A DNA stretch of 64,000 bases, from positions 1,116,001 to 1,180,000 of the forward strand of contig JASFXZ010000044.1 of assembly GCA_032209605.1 (NCBI GenBank), given 5' to 3'. The notes beneath the pieces were generated by a model, which saw only the letters and a program-made list of their open reading frames with translations, ran no database searches and was not told the DNA's origin. This document shows positions 32,942-44,203 of this stretch, one piece after another. This stretch comes from Mactromeris polynyma (lineage: Eukaryota > Mollusca > Bivalvia > Venerida > Mactridae). Position 1 is the first letter of the stretch; each line of letters starts with the position of its first letter. A program made the translations under genes and the position numbers.

Positions 32942-33883
32942 TGTTAACACTTTGTCACAAAACTATTTAGAAGATGAATTATAGGCTACTACAACTATAA
33001 GTAGCATTGACATTCCAATTGTGTTCGTATGGTTCCTAAAATCAAATTGCCAGTTCTTCAAAGTTAAAAAGGACCAAAATGTTTGTTCACGATCTTTCTA
33101 AAAAACTGATAATATTATTGCAATGACACTAATCTCAATCCGTTGTTTAGATATTTACGATTTTTGAAGTGCTATGAAAGTTGGGTATGAATACGTATTT
33201 TCAGCACTAACTAAAATTCACTCGCCTGCAAAAATGTAATATTATAACATACAATTGCATAATAATATTTGCTAAAAGTCACTAATTTTATCGCAACATT
33301 GTGCTACATTACGCATTTTCGGCAAACTCCAGATGGCGTCAGTTGTTCTGCATTAGCTCAGATTTTGAGATAAATTCGCTGTGGTCAGTTAGCCTTCGGC
33401 AAAATTTAGCGGTTTCGTGCCTATCTAATTTATTACCCCGATGCCTAAATAAACTCTTCTAAAAGGAGAATTTTGATGCACGACCTAATCAAATGTAGCA
33501 GGTAAACAAACTATTGACACATTAATTTTCGTCACCTGGACTCGTTGCCCGTTTATTGCTTACCGTAATGATTATTTTAGACAATACAATGTTTCCGTGT
33601 CGTTTAAACGCTTCATAAAAATGGTTGTATTTGATAATTTCATTGACAGTGTTCTGGGTTTTTTGACTGGGGTCAGTTTCTGTGACATTAGTCATGATAT
33701 AATGCCAGTTTCGACATAACTACTATATTTTTTCTAAAATTTATGTTGATATGTTTTAACTTGCTTCGCCGTTTCTTTTTTTATTCCACGAACCTTTTTA
33801 TTCATCAATACCAAGTGTGCCAATGCTTCTGCACTGAAGAAGGAAGAAAAAGAATCTATTTATTTTTAATTAAAGTTCAGCCG
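32942..33883. other. Intergenic DNA, no gene seen
   Basis: AT-rich. No motif is recognised. It precedes the large hairpin. Confidence 0.45.
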
Positions 33884-34137
33884 TGCGTTCGGTTAAGGCT
33901 AACACTCGCACGAGTAAGAAACTGTGCACGCATTTTGCAACCGAACGCTCTGTTTGCCAAAAAGTACGCACCCACTGTGCGCCCACTCGCTCGAGCATCT
34001 CCGAGGTAGCTAGCGAAGGGGCGTGTACTTTTTGGCAAACAGAGCGTTCGGTTGCAAAATTGCGTGCACAGTTTCTTACTCGTGCGAGTGTAGTTTCTTA
34101 CTCGTGCGAGTGTTAGCCATAACCGAACGCACGGCAG
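33884..34137. mobile_element. Large GC-rich hairpin (MITE-like)
   Basis: Inverted arms of about 100 bp. The left arm reads ccgtgcgttcggtt, then aacactcgcacgagtaagaa, then ttgcaaccgaacgctctgtt. The right arm mirrors these and ends aaccgaacgcacgg. The right arm has an extra copy of the tttcttactcgtgcgagtgt block. A CAG lies directly outside each end, which could be a short target duplication. The sequence is GC-rich in an AT-rich region and lies about 690 bp upstream of the first recognised receptor exon. Confidence 0.85.
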
Positions 34138-34822
34138 GGCTATTTTTACCACATAGCACTATAGTTGCCACAGTTGGTTGATTAGACAAACAACATTGGG
34201 CTTTGCCAATGATGACAGGAAGCCTATGGGACTAAATTAACTATTTGGTTAATAATTCCTGGGACCATTATATGTATACATTTTTGGTCCCAGATAATTG
34301 TTGGGGGTGTCATGATATATTGGCGACATTTCAAACAAATGGCAATATATGTACCACAATATATTAATTCATTAACATCTATGTTAATGTATATAAGAAT
34401 ATGATTGTGGATTATTTTCTAACTTCAACACTTTTATTCAACAGCAAAATCTTCCAATGTGTTGCAAAAATTAACACATACTATATAAGCTAAACAAAAT
34501 GGTTGTCAGTCTCATATTTCAGTATTTGACTTGTAATTAACAAAAGGTTTTCATTACTAGAATGTACCGAGCTAAAATCATACAGTTCTTATAGTTATTT
34601 CATTTTTTTACTCATATGAGGTTTTCATGACTAGACAATTTCATAACTTTTTGTATCTAGTAACTGATGAGCAGAAAGCAGAAAAAACCATCTCATCCAT
34701 TTCGTATTTAGTGGTACAGTACATATTGGGTGCATATTGTAATATACTGATAAACCAGTATATCGTGATGCCCCTAATAATTGTAGTAATTTCCATTATC
34801 AACATTCTATTGTTTTTTTCAG
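34138..34822. other. Region upstream of receptor exon, probably intron
   Basis: AT-rich. It ends in a T-rich polypyrimidine tract and an AG at 34821-34822, so at least one upstream exon of the receptor gene probably lies to the left, unrecognised. Confidence 0.5.
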
Positions 34823-35704
34823 GATCTACACCCTACTGTTGGCCAAAGTTATAAATCAGGTCTGACTTTCAAGTCGACTGTAGACAACTTTCCAATTGTA
34901 AAAATGTCTGTGGGAGCTGATCAAGCTGGCTGTGGGTTTGACATTGTTGCTGATGTCCCTCAAACAGAGGGTATGCAGACGAAATGTGACTTAGATTTTT
35001 ATGCTGATAAAACACAACTTCTAAGTCATGGGAACAATTTAGATAATACTCCAGATGTAAAAATAAATCCATTGCATGCTGGGAATGTGCCTGTGATCCA
35101 TGGTGTAAGTAGTATTCCAATGAACTATATGATTGATCCAAAGGATTTACAATTAACAAATGAAATTCTTTTCTCGATACGACAGAAAATTCATGACAGT
35201 GGTTTGGACTTTCATTGTTTTCAACAGAAACAAGAAGACCCACATGAATCACTAGTTCAGGTGAAATTAGAGGAAGATATGGACGATCTCCTTGATACAG
35301 ATCTCAACCCTTACAATTTACTTCATGCCCCTAGTTCAGAATCAGCATTTCAGAATAGTGACTCACCTTCGTTTGCATGTCTTAAAGTTTCCAAAGATAC
35401 AACAGACTTGTCATACATAAGCAGTGATTTTGCATCATCCAATGAATGCTCTGTGATGTCCTCTGTTTGTCAGTCCAGTGACCCCGAATCGAAAGGAAGC
35501 CAATTTTCGTTATCACCTTTGGACAACTCCGGCTTCGTAAAATATTCATGTTCCGATGTTGAGTCCACATGTGATTCGGCAGTTTCAAGTCCAGTGGAGA
35601 AGACGTCATTGAAACCTTCTAATCATTTGCTGCCTCCTTGCAGAGTTTGTGGGGATAAAGCTTCAGGATTCCATTATGGTGCAAACACGTGCGAAGCTTG
35701 CAAG
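34823..35704 (+). CDS. Receptor exon: A/B domain and first zinc finger
   Basis: Acceptor at 34822; ATG at 34904; donor gtaaaa at 35705. It encodes the disordered N-terminal region and the first finger up to CEACK. The 27 in-frame codons before the ATG contain no stop. Confidence 0.9.
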
Positions 35705-38700
35705 GTAAAATTATTTTAGGATCTGCAGGGGTTTGACAAGGGGCTGAATCTCAAGGATCAAATTTGATTATTTTTGAGCCAACATACCTAAAATTTAGAG
35801 AAAAATTGATCCTTCAGCCAGAACACTTGGGGTCAAAATGTGGCTTTTTGTAAATTCCGTGGGTCCAAGGGTCAACTCTAGAGTCAAATGGAACCCCTAG
35901 ATATAGTTACTATAATTTTTTACTGTATGCAAGATTGTTATACTGAACCAAGTAACTGATAATATATTCTAGGGTTTTGCTCCATGTGTTTGGATTGTGT
36001 GTCTATAATATTGTACATAGATCTGTGTCTTTATAATGAATGGTGTTGTTTGCTACTGTTGCTGTTATGTCACTGTGAACTGATTTTTATCATATATTCC
36101 TATATATATTACAGGGTTTTTTCCGACGAAGTTTGAAAAAAGATAAACGTGAATATAAATGTTCCGGTGAAGAAAATTGTGTTATACAGAAAGGAAGAAG
36201 GACTAATTGTCCCTTGTGTAGATACAATAAGTGTCTAACTGTTGGAATGTCAAAAAATGGTGAGTCTGTATTTAGAAAATTTGGTTTTAAAGTGTAAGTA
36301 AAGAGTGAAAATAATGATAACAGTTAGAATTATAAACATTATATTTTCCTTTGAAACAGTCAACTAATTATGCTGATCTATTTATGTTGATTTTGTTTCA
36401 AAGATACAATGTACGCTGAACGCACACACTTTTTTGGCTTTGGTAGATTTCAAATAATCAAGTCACATTCTGATCAAAATCAGTTATATTATGCATAGAC
36501 AATGTTGTCAATAAATGTTTGTTTAAACGACCTTGTCGGACGACTGATTGGCCAGCTAGGGGGTCCAGATGATAAAAATGCACCCTTTTCAAATTTGAAC
36601 CTACCCAAATGCCATTTGAACCAGCAATTAAGGCTGCTGGCCGGTTCTTACTCACCGAATCGATTCTAAATTAATAACAAATATTCTGAGCTCCAAGACA
36701 TTTTTTTGTACATGCCAGTATTTTTCAGTTTTGGTAAACAATATAAATAAAGCCTCCATCAGATGAGACCAACGGGTGGTTGTGCATGCTCAATTTGTGG
36801 CCACCAGCTAAACGGTGCCCCTATGCATCAAGAAACTTTCGAAATATTGTACGGGCCTGCTTCACATGCTGTGCGATTACCTACAGATTCTGAGAGGTTT
36901 TGGCCCTTACCTGGCCCGCGAGCTTCATGTGACCGAAGCATAACCAATAACTGACAAGAAGAGTTTTGTTTTGTCATTAACAAACTGCCTACCTACCTAA
37001 TCAAACTATCAAAAGTATGGTTAAGATACAACTAACAAAGACTTTTAGATGGTGAATCTATTACATAATTACAGGTCACCTGTTGTGGACAATGATTATC
37101 GTTTGACAATAACATTGTGTTGTTTAACTTGTGACAGTTTTAACACCTGTATTTATTCTTCAGCCATCAAAACAGGTCGATATACTCACGAGAAGCGGAC
37201 CAAGGATATATTGGAAGTAAATACTTTGCAGGGAAAGCCTGGTCCCCACTTCCTACAGCCTTCCTTCTTGAAGACAGACTGGTCCTCAAAAACAAGACCA
37301 AAACGATCTCTGTGTGCCGAAAATAAGCAATTGTTGGACACAATCTACTCTGCTCACAAATTGATTTTTCCATTGTGGCATAGCACATTGGTTACAGGGC
37401 TGCATAAAATACTGTCGAAAAAATACATTGTAAGTATATTCATAAGTTCTTGTAATTAATTTTAATTGGTTTAATTATTTTACAGTAGACCATGATCTTT
37501 TGTTTTGTATTGGTCCTTGTCTGTCCCCGGTTTATCCTGCTTCTACATACATGTTAGATAGGTTGCCAGCACCTGTGGAAATTCGGGAAATCCCAGTCTG
37601 GTATGCAAGAAATGATTACATGTGCTTAAAATGCTTTTGTTTGCTAATGTGACGAAAAAAAGGTATTAATTTGAACCACTTGATTTTTTCACAGATTTGC
37701 AGGTACAGCATTTTTTGTGCATTCTTACCTATAATATGACTGAATGATAGCTTTACAGTATTTATCTGCTTGTTGCATAAAAAAATATCTTGTTTATGGG
37801 AAGAATGATAGTACATTTCTATGGGCTTTAAATAGCAGTTTACTGATTGATCTATGAAATGAAAACATCTCTGCTTTGGTGTATGTCTCTAAGACGTTAT
37901 GAATAGTAGCATCAGAGACCTCTGGTAACGTAATTATGGCACTTTTTTATTTCTTTATCAACTGAATAGTTATGATTTTTTTAGAAGTATTTAAAAAGTA
38001 ACTTGATTGATGTATCAGGTATAGATATGCATCCTGGTTTTTGATTCTTGCCCAGTTAGCTCAGAGGGTAGAGCACTTATCTGCCCATTGAGCTGTCCAG
38101 AGTGAGATCCCTTTGTGGGTCGCATATTTCTTTGTCAATTTGTCTGAATATCACATGTAAAATATCATATAAATATCATATAAATATCAATTGAAATTGA
38201 CAAAAATCAACACAATTACAGGAAAAGTACAATATGGAAAAAACTGCCAGAATTAACTCCCCTGGTTCTACTGGTACACAGAGCGACAATTCAAATTCTC
38301 CAGTAATCAAAGATGAGAGGGAGAACTCTGAAGCTGTAGATCATATTACAAAACATCTTGAAATTGCCATCATGGCGTTTGTAAGGTACGCCAAAGCTGT
38401 GCCTGGATTCGTGGACCTTCCATTAAATGACCAGGCGACTCTGGTGAAAAGTAAGTTTTTCATTCTGGTTTAGACAATATGTCTTTCATGTTCCATTCTT
38501 CAGTGGAATATCCAGTTTGTGTCTGTAGGTATGCTTGTTTTTTTGCTGAAGAGGGAAGGCCCAAAGACATACTTTTTCAATTTTCAGAAAACATTTTTGT
38601 GAACTCAGTCATTTAGCACTACTTATGCTATATTTTCTGTGTTTTATCAAATTTAATCTTATCAATGTCAGCTCCAATTCCAAATAAAAATAATGGAAAT

Positions 38701-40667
38701 ATTTTTTCAGGCCCGCTGGCATTAATGTTACCTGATCCATAGACATTGTTATGAAGCCAAACATTGTGATTTTAAGATTAAAAGTAGCATTATATCATTC
38801 AAGTGTTTGATTTATTCAATGAAGTACTGTATTATTGGGCTCATAACTATGTTAAATGGTTTGTAAACCAAACGTAGTCTTATTGATTTACTTTACTTAA
38901 CGATGTATCTGGCTCATCAGAACATAACATTTTTGAATTGGCTTTATCCAGTATTTTTTTAACAAAGAACTATTGCAATGTATAACTAATTGATTTTTTT
39001 TTTTTTTATCATATTACTAACAGCCAAAACATGTAAAATAGCCTGATTGTTAAACAAACTTTTTTTTAATTTTTATGATAAACAAACATCTTTCTTCAAC
39101 AAATATGGATTAATACATTGTGAGTTCATTCTTTGTTAATGCATGTTTATTGATGTTTTAACTATAGGAAATATATTTTTCATGTTTGGTTAGATAAACA
39201 AATGAACAAAAAATTAGCATAATATTACTGACCAATTATTCAAATTTGCAAATATTGTTCTTTGATAGTCTGAAAATAAACCACTTACTGTATTTTTAGA
39301 GTCGAGATTTGAGATATGGATGATAGGCGCTCACAAATTCATTGATGTTGAATTACAAGTAGTGACGGGGCCACGAGGGAAATCTTATCACATGGAAGAA
39401 TTGTGTGAGATCCTTGATGATGGATTTATTAGATCCTTGTTTAACTTTGCTCAATCTATGCAGGAAATTTGCCTCACTTTGGAAGAAACAGCGATGTTGA
39501 AATGTGTAGTTCTAACTTTTAGTGGTAAGTGAAAACGTTTGGAATTTCATTCTGATTGGTCCAGAACTTCATTCTGATTGGTCCAGAATTTCACTTTGAT
39601 TCATTGAGAACTTAGTCTTACCAGAATTGTGCTCTGATTGTTCCAAATTCCAGCTTTTTTGCTTTTCAATGTCAGATACCAATCTTTTTAAGTTTGTTTA
39701 TAATGAAAGCATTATGCTTATGGCATTTGAATATTTCTTTAAGTTGCTTCCTCAAAATACCAGTACTGGTGTATGCATGGCTAAAACCATTTCTGGTGTT
39801 TGAACTAGAGCTGACATGGATAGAAATGATATCGATGATATTTGTCCATCAATCGTTTATCAATACATATTAAAAAAAAATCGATACTTATGAATGATAA
39901 ATACGTGCCTGAAAACGATGAAAATTCACCCAAAACAAAAATGGAAGCTGGTGTGCTGTAAAAAGGCTATGTCTAAATTTTGGCTAACTTTCAAATGTGT
40001 TCAAGGAAAAATAACTAACTGTAGATTATTAATAAATTTCTTGTTTTGCAAAGAAAACACACATAGTGCATAATCGTGTAAAATGCATAATTAGAAGTGA
40101 AACTATATGAAATCATGAACTGCAAGCAAATGAATGACATTTTAGTAAACAATACTTGATATATCAATGTATTGTCAATATTCCTCATCCAATAATAAAT
40201 ATCGTCGATATGCATTTTGCCAAATCAATGACATCTCTAGTTTGAACCTATGACCGAAGCACTTACATTGAAAAACCTGACTATATAATGCATTTTTTGC
40301 TCTAACAGGTGTTGTTGAGAATGGTATTGAACAAAAAAATTAAATAGAGTATATTTCTTAGTGCTTGATGAATTTCAAAGGTTTCTTTGGAAGTTTGAAA
40401 GTCTTTTTATATGCTAGATTACTTTTTTTTTTTTTAACAGATCGTGGAGATTTGCAAGAAAGTCAGAAGGTGGAAGCTATTCAGCTAATGCTTGTTAATT
40501 GTCTAGAAGAGATGATAGACAATGGTGCACGGTTTGCTAGGGTCATTAACTCATTGATCCGGTTACGTGATCTAACTGAATGGAATAACCGCATATCTGA
40601 AAATATGGTGTTGGAATGGCCGACTGTAAGACGTCATCCATTGCTCGTTGAAATTTTATCAGTGTAG
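34904..40667 (+). CDS. Nuclear receptor, NR1-type, with EACKG P-box
   Basis: Six coding exons: 34823-35704 (ATG at 34904), 36115-36259, 37164-37429, 38222-38450, 39300-39524 and 40441-40667. All junctions are GT-AG, and phases (0, 1, 0, 1, 1) agree. From the ATG the coding length is 1893 nt, giving 630 aa. The protein is a ligand-regulated or orphan nuclear transcription factor. Residues 1-245 form a Ser/Asp-rich A/B region. The DNA-binding domain (246-312) has [15 protein letters not shown]-box CEACKGFFRR and a five-residue D-box (CSGEENC). A basic hinge ([20 protein letters not shown]) follows. The ligand-binding domain lies at about 430-630 and ends in AF-2 LLVEIL. The closest remembered relatives are PPAR, Rev-erb and E75-like NR1 receptors; a mollusc-specific NR1 group is likely. 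No in-frame stop lies between the acceptor and the ATG, so the N-terminus may extend upstream. Confidence 0.92.
36115..36259 (+). CDS. Receptor exon: second zinc finger
   Basis: Acceptor tattacag ends at 36114 and donor gtgagt begins at 36260. It encodes [16 protein letters not shown], the D-box and [18 protein letters not shown], giving four further zinc-binding cysteines. Phase 0 in, 1 out. Confidence 0.95.
37164..37429 (+). CDS. Receptor exon: hinge
   Basis: Acceptor ttcttcag ends at 37163 and donor gtaagt begins at 37430. It encodes [15 protein letters not shown] (the carboxy-terminal extension of the DNA-binding domain) and a linker, with [12 protein letters not shown] as the probable start of LBD helix 1. 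Confidence 0.9.
38050..38130 (+). mobile_element. tRNA-like SINE head
   Basis: gcccagttagctcagagggt is a canonical A box. The B box region (gagtgagatccctttgtggg) is damaged and the cloverleaf is incomplete. It is a SINE remnant in a receptor intron, not a working tRNA gene. Confidence 0.55.
38222..38450 (+). CDS. Receptor exon: LBD helices 1-4 region
   Basis: Acceptor attacag ends at 38221 and donor gtaagt begins at 38451. It encodes [24 protein letters not shown], the nuclear receptor signature across helices 3-5. Confidence 0.95.
38451..39299. other. Receptor intron 4
   Basis: AT-rich, with T runs near 38997 and 39060. No element is recognised. Confidence 0.6.
39300..39524 (+). CDS. Receptor exon: LBD middle
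   Basis: Acceptor atttttag ends at 39299 and donor gtaagt begins at 39525. It encodes [12 protein letters not shown], then [20 protein letters not shown] and CVVLTFS, fitting helices 5-8. Confidence 0.93.
39540..39660. repeat. Short tandem repeat of about 22 bp in receptor intron 5
   Basis: Four to five imperfect copies of cattctgattggtccagaa. The CTGATTGGTCC word contains the ATTGG pentamer (CCAAT on the other strand). The copies lie directly downstream of a coding exon. Confidence 0.7.
39661..40440. other. Receptor intron 5, remainder
   Basis: AT-rich with an atatcgatgatat-like palindromic spot near 39830-39900 and atatcgtcgatatg at 40199. No gene. Confidence 0.5.
40441..40667 (+). CDS. 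Receptor exon: LBD C-terminus and AF-2
   Basis: A long T tract and aacag end at 40440. The exon encodes [28 protein letters not shown] and the AF-2 helix [10 protein letters not shown], with TAG at 40665-40667. The AF-2 acidic residue is Glu626. Confidence 0.95.
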
Positions 40668-40946
40668 CAGAAACATACTTATCAGAATGATGTGCAATCT
40701 TAGTATGTTTTGAGTAAAGCCAAAGCAAAAAATGAATAGATAGGGGTGACTTGGACATTCCTTAGTTTATTTCTATTTTGTTTGTGTATAGCAAATTTCT
40801 ATGATAATGCTACACATGAGCATCTGCCTTTCTATACATAGATAATTAATTTGATTAGTAATTAAGTAATGTTATATTTGTTTTTACATTTTAACTTTTT
40901 TAAACATTTATAGATATTGTTATTGCTCTTATACTAATAGCATTTA

Positions 40947-40952
40947 AATAAA
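40947..40952 (+). terminator. Polyadenylation signal of receptor gene
   Basis: AATAAA lies 280 bp after the stop codon, at a sensible distance for a 3' UTR end. Confidence 0.55.
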
Positions 40953-41324
40953 AAACAAGACCATTTTTCTTCAATAGAATGTATGATCCTCGTTTGTTGA
41001 TGGGAACATTTTAAATTTAATGCCTTCATACAGTTATTCTCTAAAAAATTGCATTATAACTTTTCTTAGCCTTAGAGTTTCCTAGAACTGCAAAACACGA
41101 GTCTGTTACAGGTATGTTCTTTACTAGCGCTACCTTGGTGCATAGGTCAGGATAGTAAATAAATGTCGTAATTCTGCATTTGGGCTTCTGGTAAACGGTT
41201 AAGATGTAAGAAAAGTGACAATGCAGAGTTGTAGAGTACATCTGTATTAAGGCATGCGCCATCAATTATCTCATATTGACGACTAAGCATATTTTGACAA
41301 AAATCAAGACTATGTACCTTTTTA

Positions 41325-41640
41325 TACCCTCGTTCATAGAATGGGGCGTATTATAGTTTCACCTGCGGCGTACAGGCAGGCGGTTTGTTGGGCGACTTCC
41401 AGTAAGTTGTCCGATCAATAATTGGAAACTTTTGTCTAATCATCATCAAATTTGGTCAGAATGTGTATGGGCATAATATCTCGGACAAGTTCCGTAACAA
41501 GCCATATCGCTCAAGTCACTCATGAGTTATCGCCCTTTGATTATAGAACCTTAAATTTGTCTTGTTTTAACTCTGAGCTTTGACTTAGGACGGGCGTATT
41601 TTGTGACAGTTTGCCACTCTTGTTAAATTTCCATTAGTCT
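41325..41640 (+). repeat. Interspersed repeat downstream of receptor
   Basis: Begins tttataccctcgttcataga, then atggggcgtattatagtttc, and later catatcgctcaagtcactca and ttatcgccctttgattatag. These words are familiar from bivalve interspersed repeats. No ORF. Recognition is by memory of the style only. Confidence 0.4.
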
Positions 41641-42250
41641 TAATTGTATCATATGTCCAGCTGGAAGGAATAATGGTGAATAAATGTAGATTTATTTGTT
41701 TTTTTCTCTGAAAAATGAAAGTGGCAGTGAGTGGTTTGTATGATTCCTGGAAATTTTTCTTGAGTTTGATTTATTTTGTATTCATGCATTTATTTTTCTA
41801 TAATAGTGATTACAGGAATATTCCAATTGTCCTGGATATTTTTCTGCATAAATAAACATGTCATGTACATTAATTTTGTTATATTTATATTATTATAAGT
41901 ACAGTTATTCCAAATGCTTTATTTCCTGCTGGTAGGAGATTATGTATTTCCTGTTTTCTTTCGCCAAAACATTACAGTGCCAGATGATTTCAAAATGTGA
42001 CTTCAAATTTTTGACATATGTGTCTTTCAAAGCTTGCCGGTAATGGCAAAACATTGTTGTATGTGCAATGTATAAGTAACCCCCAATGGCTTGAAATATT
42101 TTCATTATTCATATATAATTTATCATTATATACAGTTGGACCTCATTTATTCGCAAACCTTCTATCGGAATAGTATAATCTGAAATAAATGTCTGGCCCT
42201 GATTTATCTTATTTGAGACGTCAAAATAAAGAAAGCTTTTGGAAAGCATG

Positions 42251-42878
42251 CATACATGTGAACCTTTTCTGAAGGTAAATCGGGAGATTGCACCTCGAAA
42301 AGCGGGAGATTGAGACTCAACTGGAGATATTTTTGGTGTGGCTGAATTTTTGTCAATATCATGCCTCATCTGTATCATAAGTTGCTAATAGCAATATTCT
42401 GCTAATTAACTCGTAATCTGGGGGTCATCCCTTTAATCGAGTTGGCAATTAACAATTTTATTGCCAATTGTCAAATCTGAATACAATAGAAATGTGTGAA
42501 ACTTGAATAAACCACATGACAAGCTAGGGTCGCTTTGTCTTTTGATCAGTGTTATCAAACGCTTAATTCCATGGTTGAGAGCGCCTAAATTCCATGGTTG
42601 AGAGCGCCTAAATTCCATGGTTGAGTGCGCCTAAATTCCATGGTTGAGAGCGCCTAAATAATGATTTTCGGACTGGTATACCAATTTTACACTTTCAGTT
42701 ATCGGTTTGACAGGTTATTTCAGAGAACCAGTTGGGAATGAACTAAAAAATACCGAATAACAAACATAAACACAGATTATTGTGAAAATCGGGAGATCGC
42801 GGCTCCCGGCCAGGAGAGCGTCAGTTGGCTATCAAATCCGGGAGTCTCCTGTGGAAATCGGGACCGTTCACATGTATG
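42251..42878. mobile_element. Nested element with 13-bp TIR
   Basis: Perfect inverted ends catacatgtgaac / gttcacatgtatg. The flanking hexamer agcatg occurs on both sides and may be a target duplication. The interior carries cgggagattg words near both ends and a 4 x 23-bp tandem array. No transposase is seen. Confidence 0.7.
42566..42657. repeat. 23-bp tandem repeat, four units
   Basis: Unit attccatggttgagagcgcc then taa, nearly identical in all four copies (one has gagtgcg). It lies inside the nested element. Confidence 0.9.
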
Positions 42879-43119
42879 AGCATGTACTATTAAAAATAAA
42901 ATTTCAGACCAGATAAAATCAAATCAACGATGTCCGACTGTAAATAACTAGATGCTGGACATGTTTGTTTTCATTTTAACATTTTTTTATCATATTTTTC
43001 CATTTAACATAGTAACTTTTTTAAGGGACAGGTCTCTGAAATTAGGTATTTTTGTCAGTAATTGTACAGAAAATGTTAAATGCTGAAGAATGTTTGATTA
43101 CATATTCACCATGTTTGTA

Positions 43120-43353
43120 CAGTGTTACCTCTCTGGAGCAACGTCCTTTGGGACACACAAAATTGTGGCTGTCATGGAGGTTTTTGCCCTAGAGAGGTTA
43201 AATTGTTGTGTTTTATAAAAAAGGAAATCAATCATGCTGTTGAAGATGGCCACTCTAGTGGGGATGATTTGTAGTGTTTTCAAAACAGAATTGATAATGC
43301 TGTTGAAGAGAGGTTGTTGCTCAAGAGAGGGCAACTCGAGAGAGGTTATAGCG
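43120..43353. mobile_element. MITE family E (CAGTG.TACCTCTCT)
   Basis: The left end is cagtgttacctctctggagc; the right end, read inverted, is cgctataacctctctcgag. TA flanks both. Internal tgttgaagagaggttg is the seed word of the minisatellite at 50020-51140. Confidence 0.65.
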
Positions 43354-43731
43354 TATACATGTCACTGTGCATGTTATGAAATGCCCAGAATATCACTAAA
43401 TTTGTATATACCATTAGACTAGGACTGTGATCCATTAATTATTTACTTTAACCAAAAGACTTTTTAATTATTCAATTGTGATCTCATATGCACAATATCC
43501 TTCAAACTATTTATACAATGCTTGTATGTTGACATACACCATATTTCGTAGCTATATGTATGCAGACATGATAGAAAGTGGCTACTTACAATTGACCAAA
43601 TCTGTATTGTTTTTGACTGTGTTACACTTTCTTTTATGTTGTAAATAGTTTATGCGTCTGTGAAGCATTTTAGCTATGATTAAAGTGACTTATTATAAAA
43701 TATGTAATTAACGTAAATATAAAAACTTTTA

Positions 43732-44203
43732 AGATCACCTGAGCACAAAGTGCTCATGTTGAGCTTTTAGGATCGTTGGATGTCTGTTGTTATCCGTCAA
43801 TATTTTCTTTAAACAACATCAAACTTCACAGGAATGGTACATGGGTGGGCCTCTTTCAGAGTTGCATAAATTGTTCCAGTCTGCTGCATGAGTAGGCCAC
43901 AGGAGCTAAAAACAGATTTTAAAAGTGTTAACTATCCCAAACAATAAGGCCTTCTGCTTTGATATTTGGTGTGTAGCATAGTCTGGTGGTCCTTTTACAA
44001 GATTGCATAAATTATTAAGTTTCGTCAAAAACATGTTCTCTATACATGTATATAGTGGAAATTATTAAACGACATCTCCCCCTAAACTGCTGAATTAATT
44101 TTTATTGAACCTATACCAATTTATTGGCACATTAGTCTAATTCAGTCAGAATGGCAGTGTACTCAGCTGAGCGATATGGGACCATCATGACCCTCTTGTT
44201 TAC
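43732..44203 (+). repeat. Interspersed repeat with conserved ends
   Basis: Starts gatcacctgagcacaaagtg then ctcatgttgagctttt; ends actcagctgagcgatatggg then accatcatgaccctcttgttt. I recognise this end pattern as a common bivalve repeat, from memory only. No ORF. Confidence 0.5.

Larger units (their letters stand above)
35705..38221. other. Receptor introns 1-3, no inserted genes
   Basis: Noncoding stretches 35705-36114, 36260-37163 and 37430-38221. The only recognisable insert is the tRNA-like sequence at 38050-38130. Confidence 0.6.
42132..42945. mobile_element. MITE family B copy, split by another element
   Basis: The left end is tacagttggacctcatttat then tcgcaaaccttct; the right end is cgatgtccgactgta. 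Both match the family B element at 27058-27243. The copy is about 630 bp longer because of a nested insertion at 42251-42878. Confidence 0.7.

Noticed and set aside
33743..34152. Several overlapping short frames on both strands
   Set aside because: All are produced by the GC-rich hairpin element; the peptides are mirror images of its arms.
34869..35252. A 127-codon - strand open frame
   Set aside because: It lies opposite the receptor exon 34823-35704 and is a shadow of it.
37049..37163. Continuous frame upstream of the receptor hinge exon
   Set aside because: This is intron read-through; the good acceptor at 37161-37163 and the phase match with the preceding exon place the exon start at 37164.
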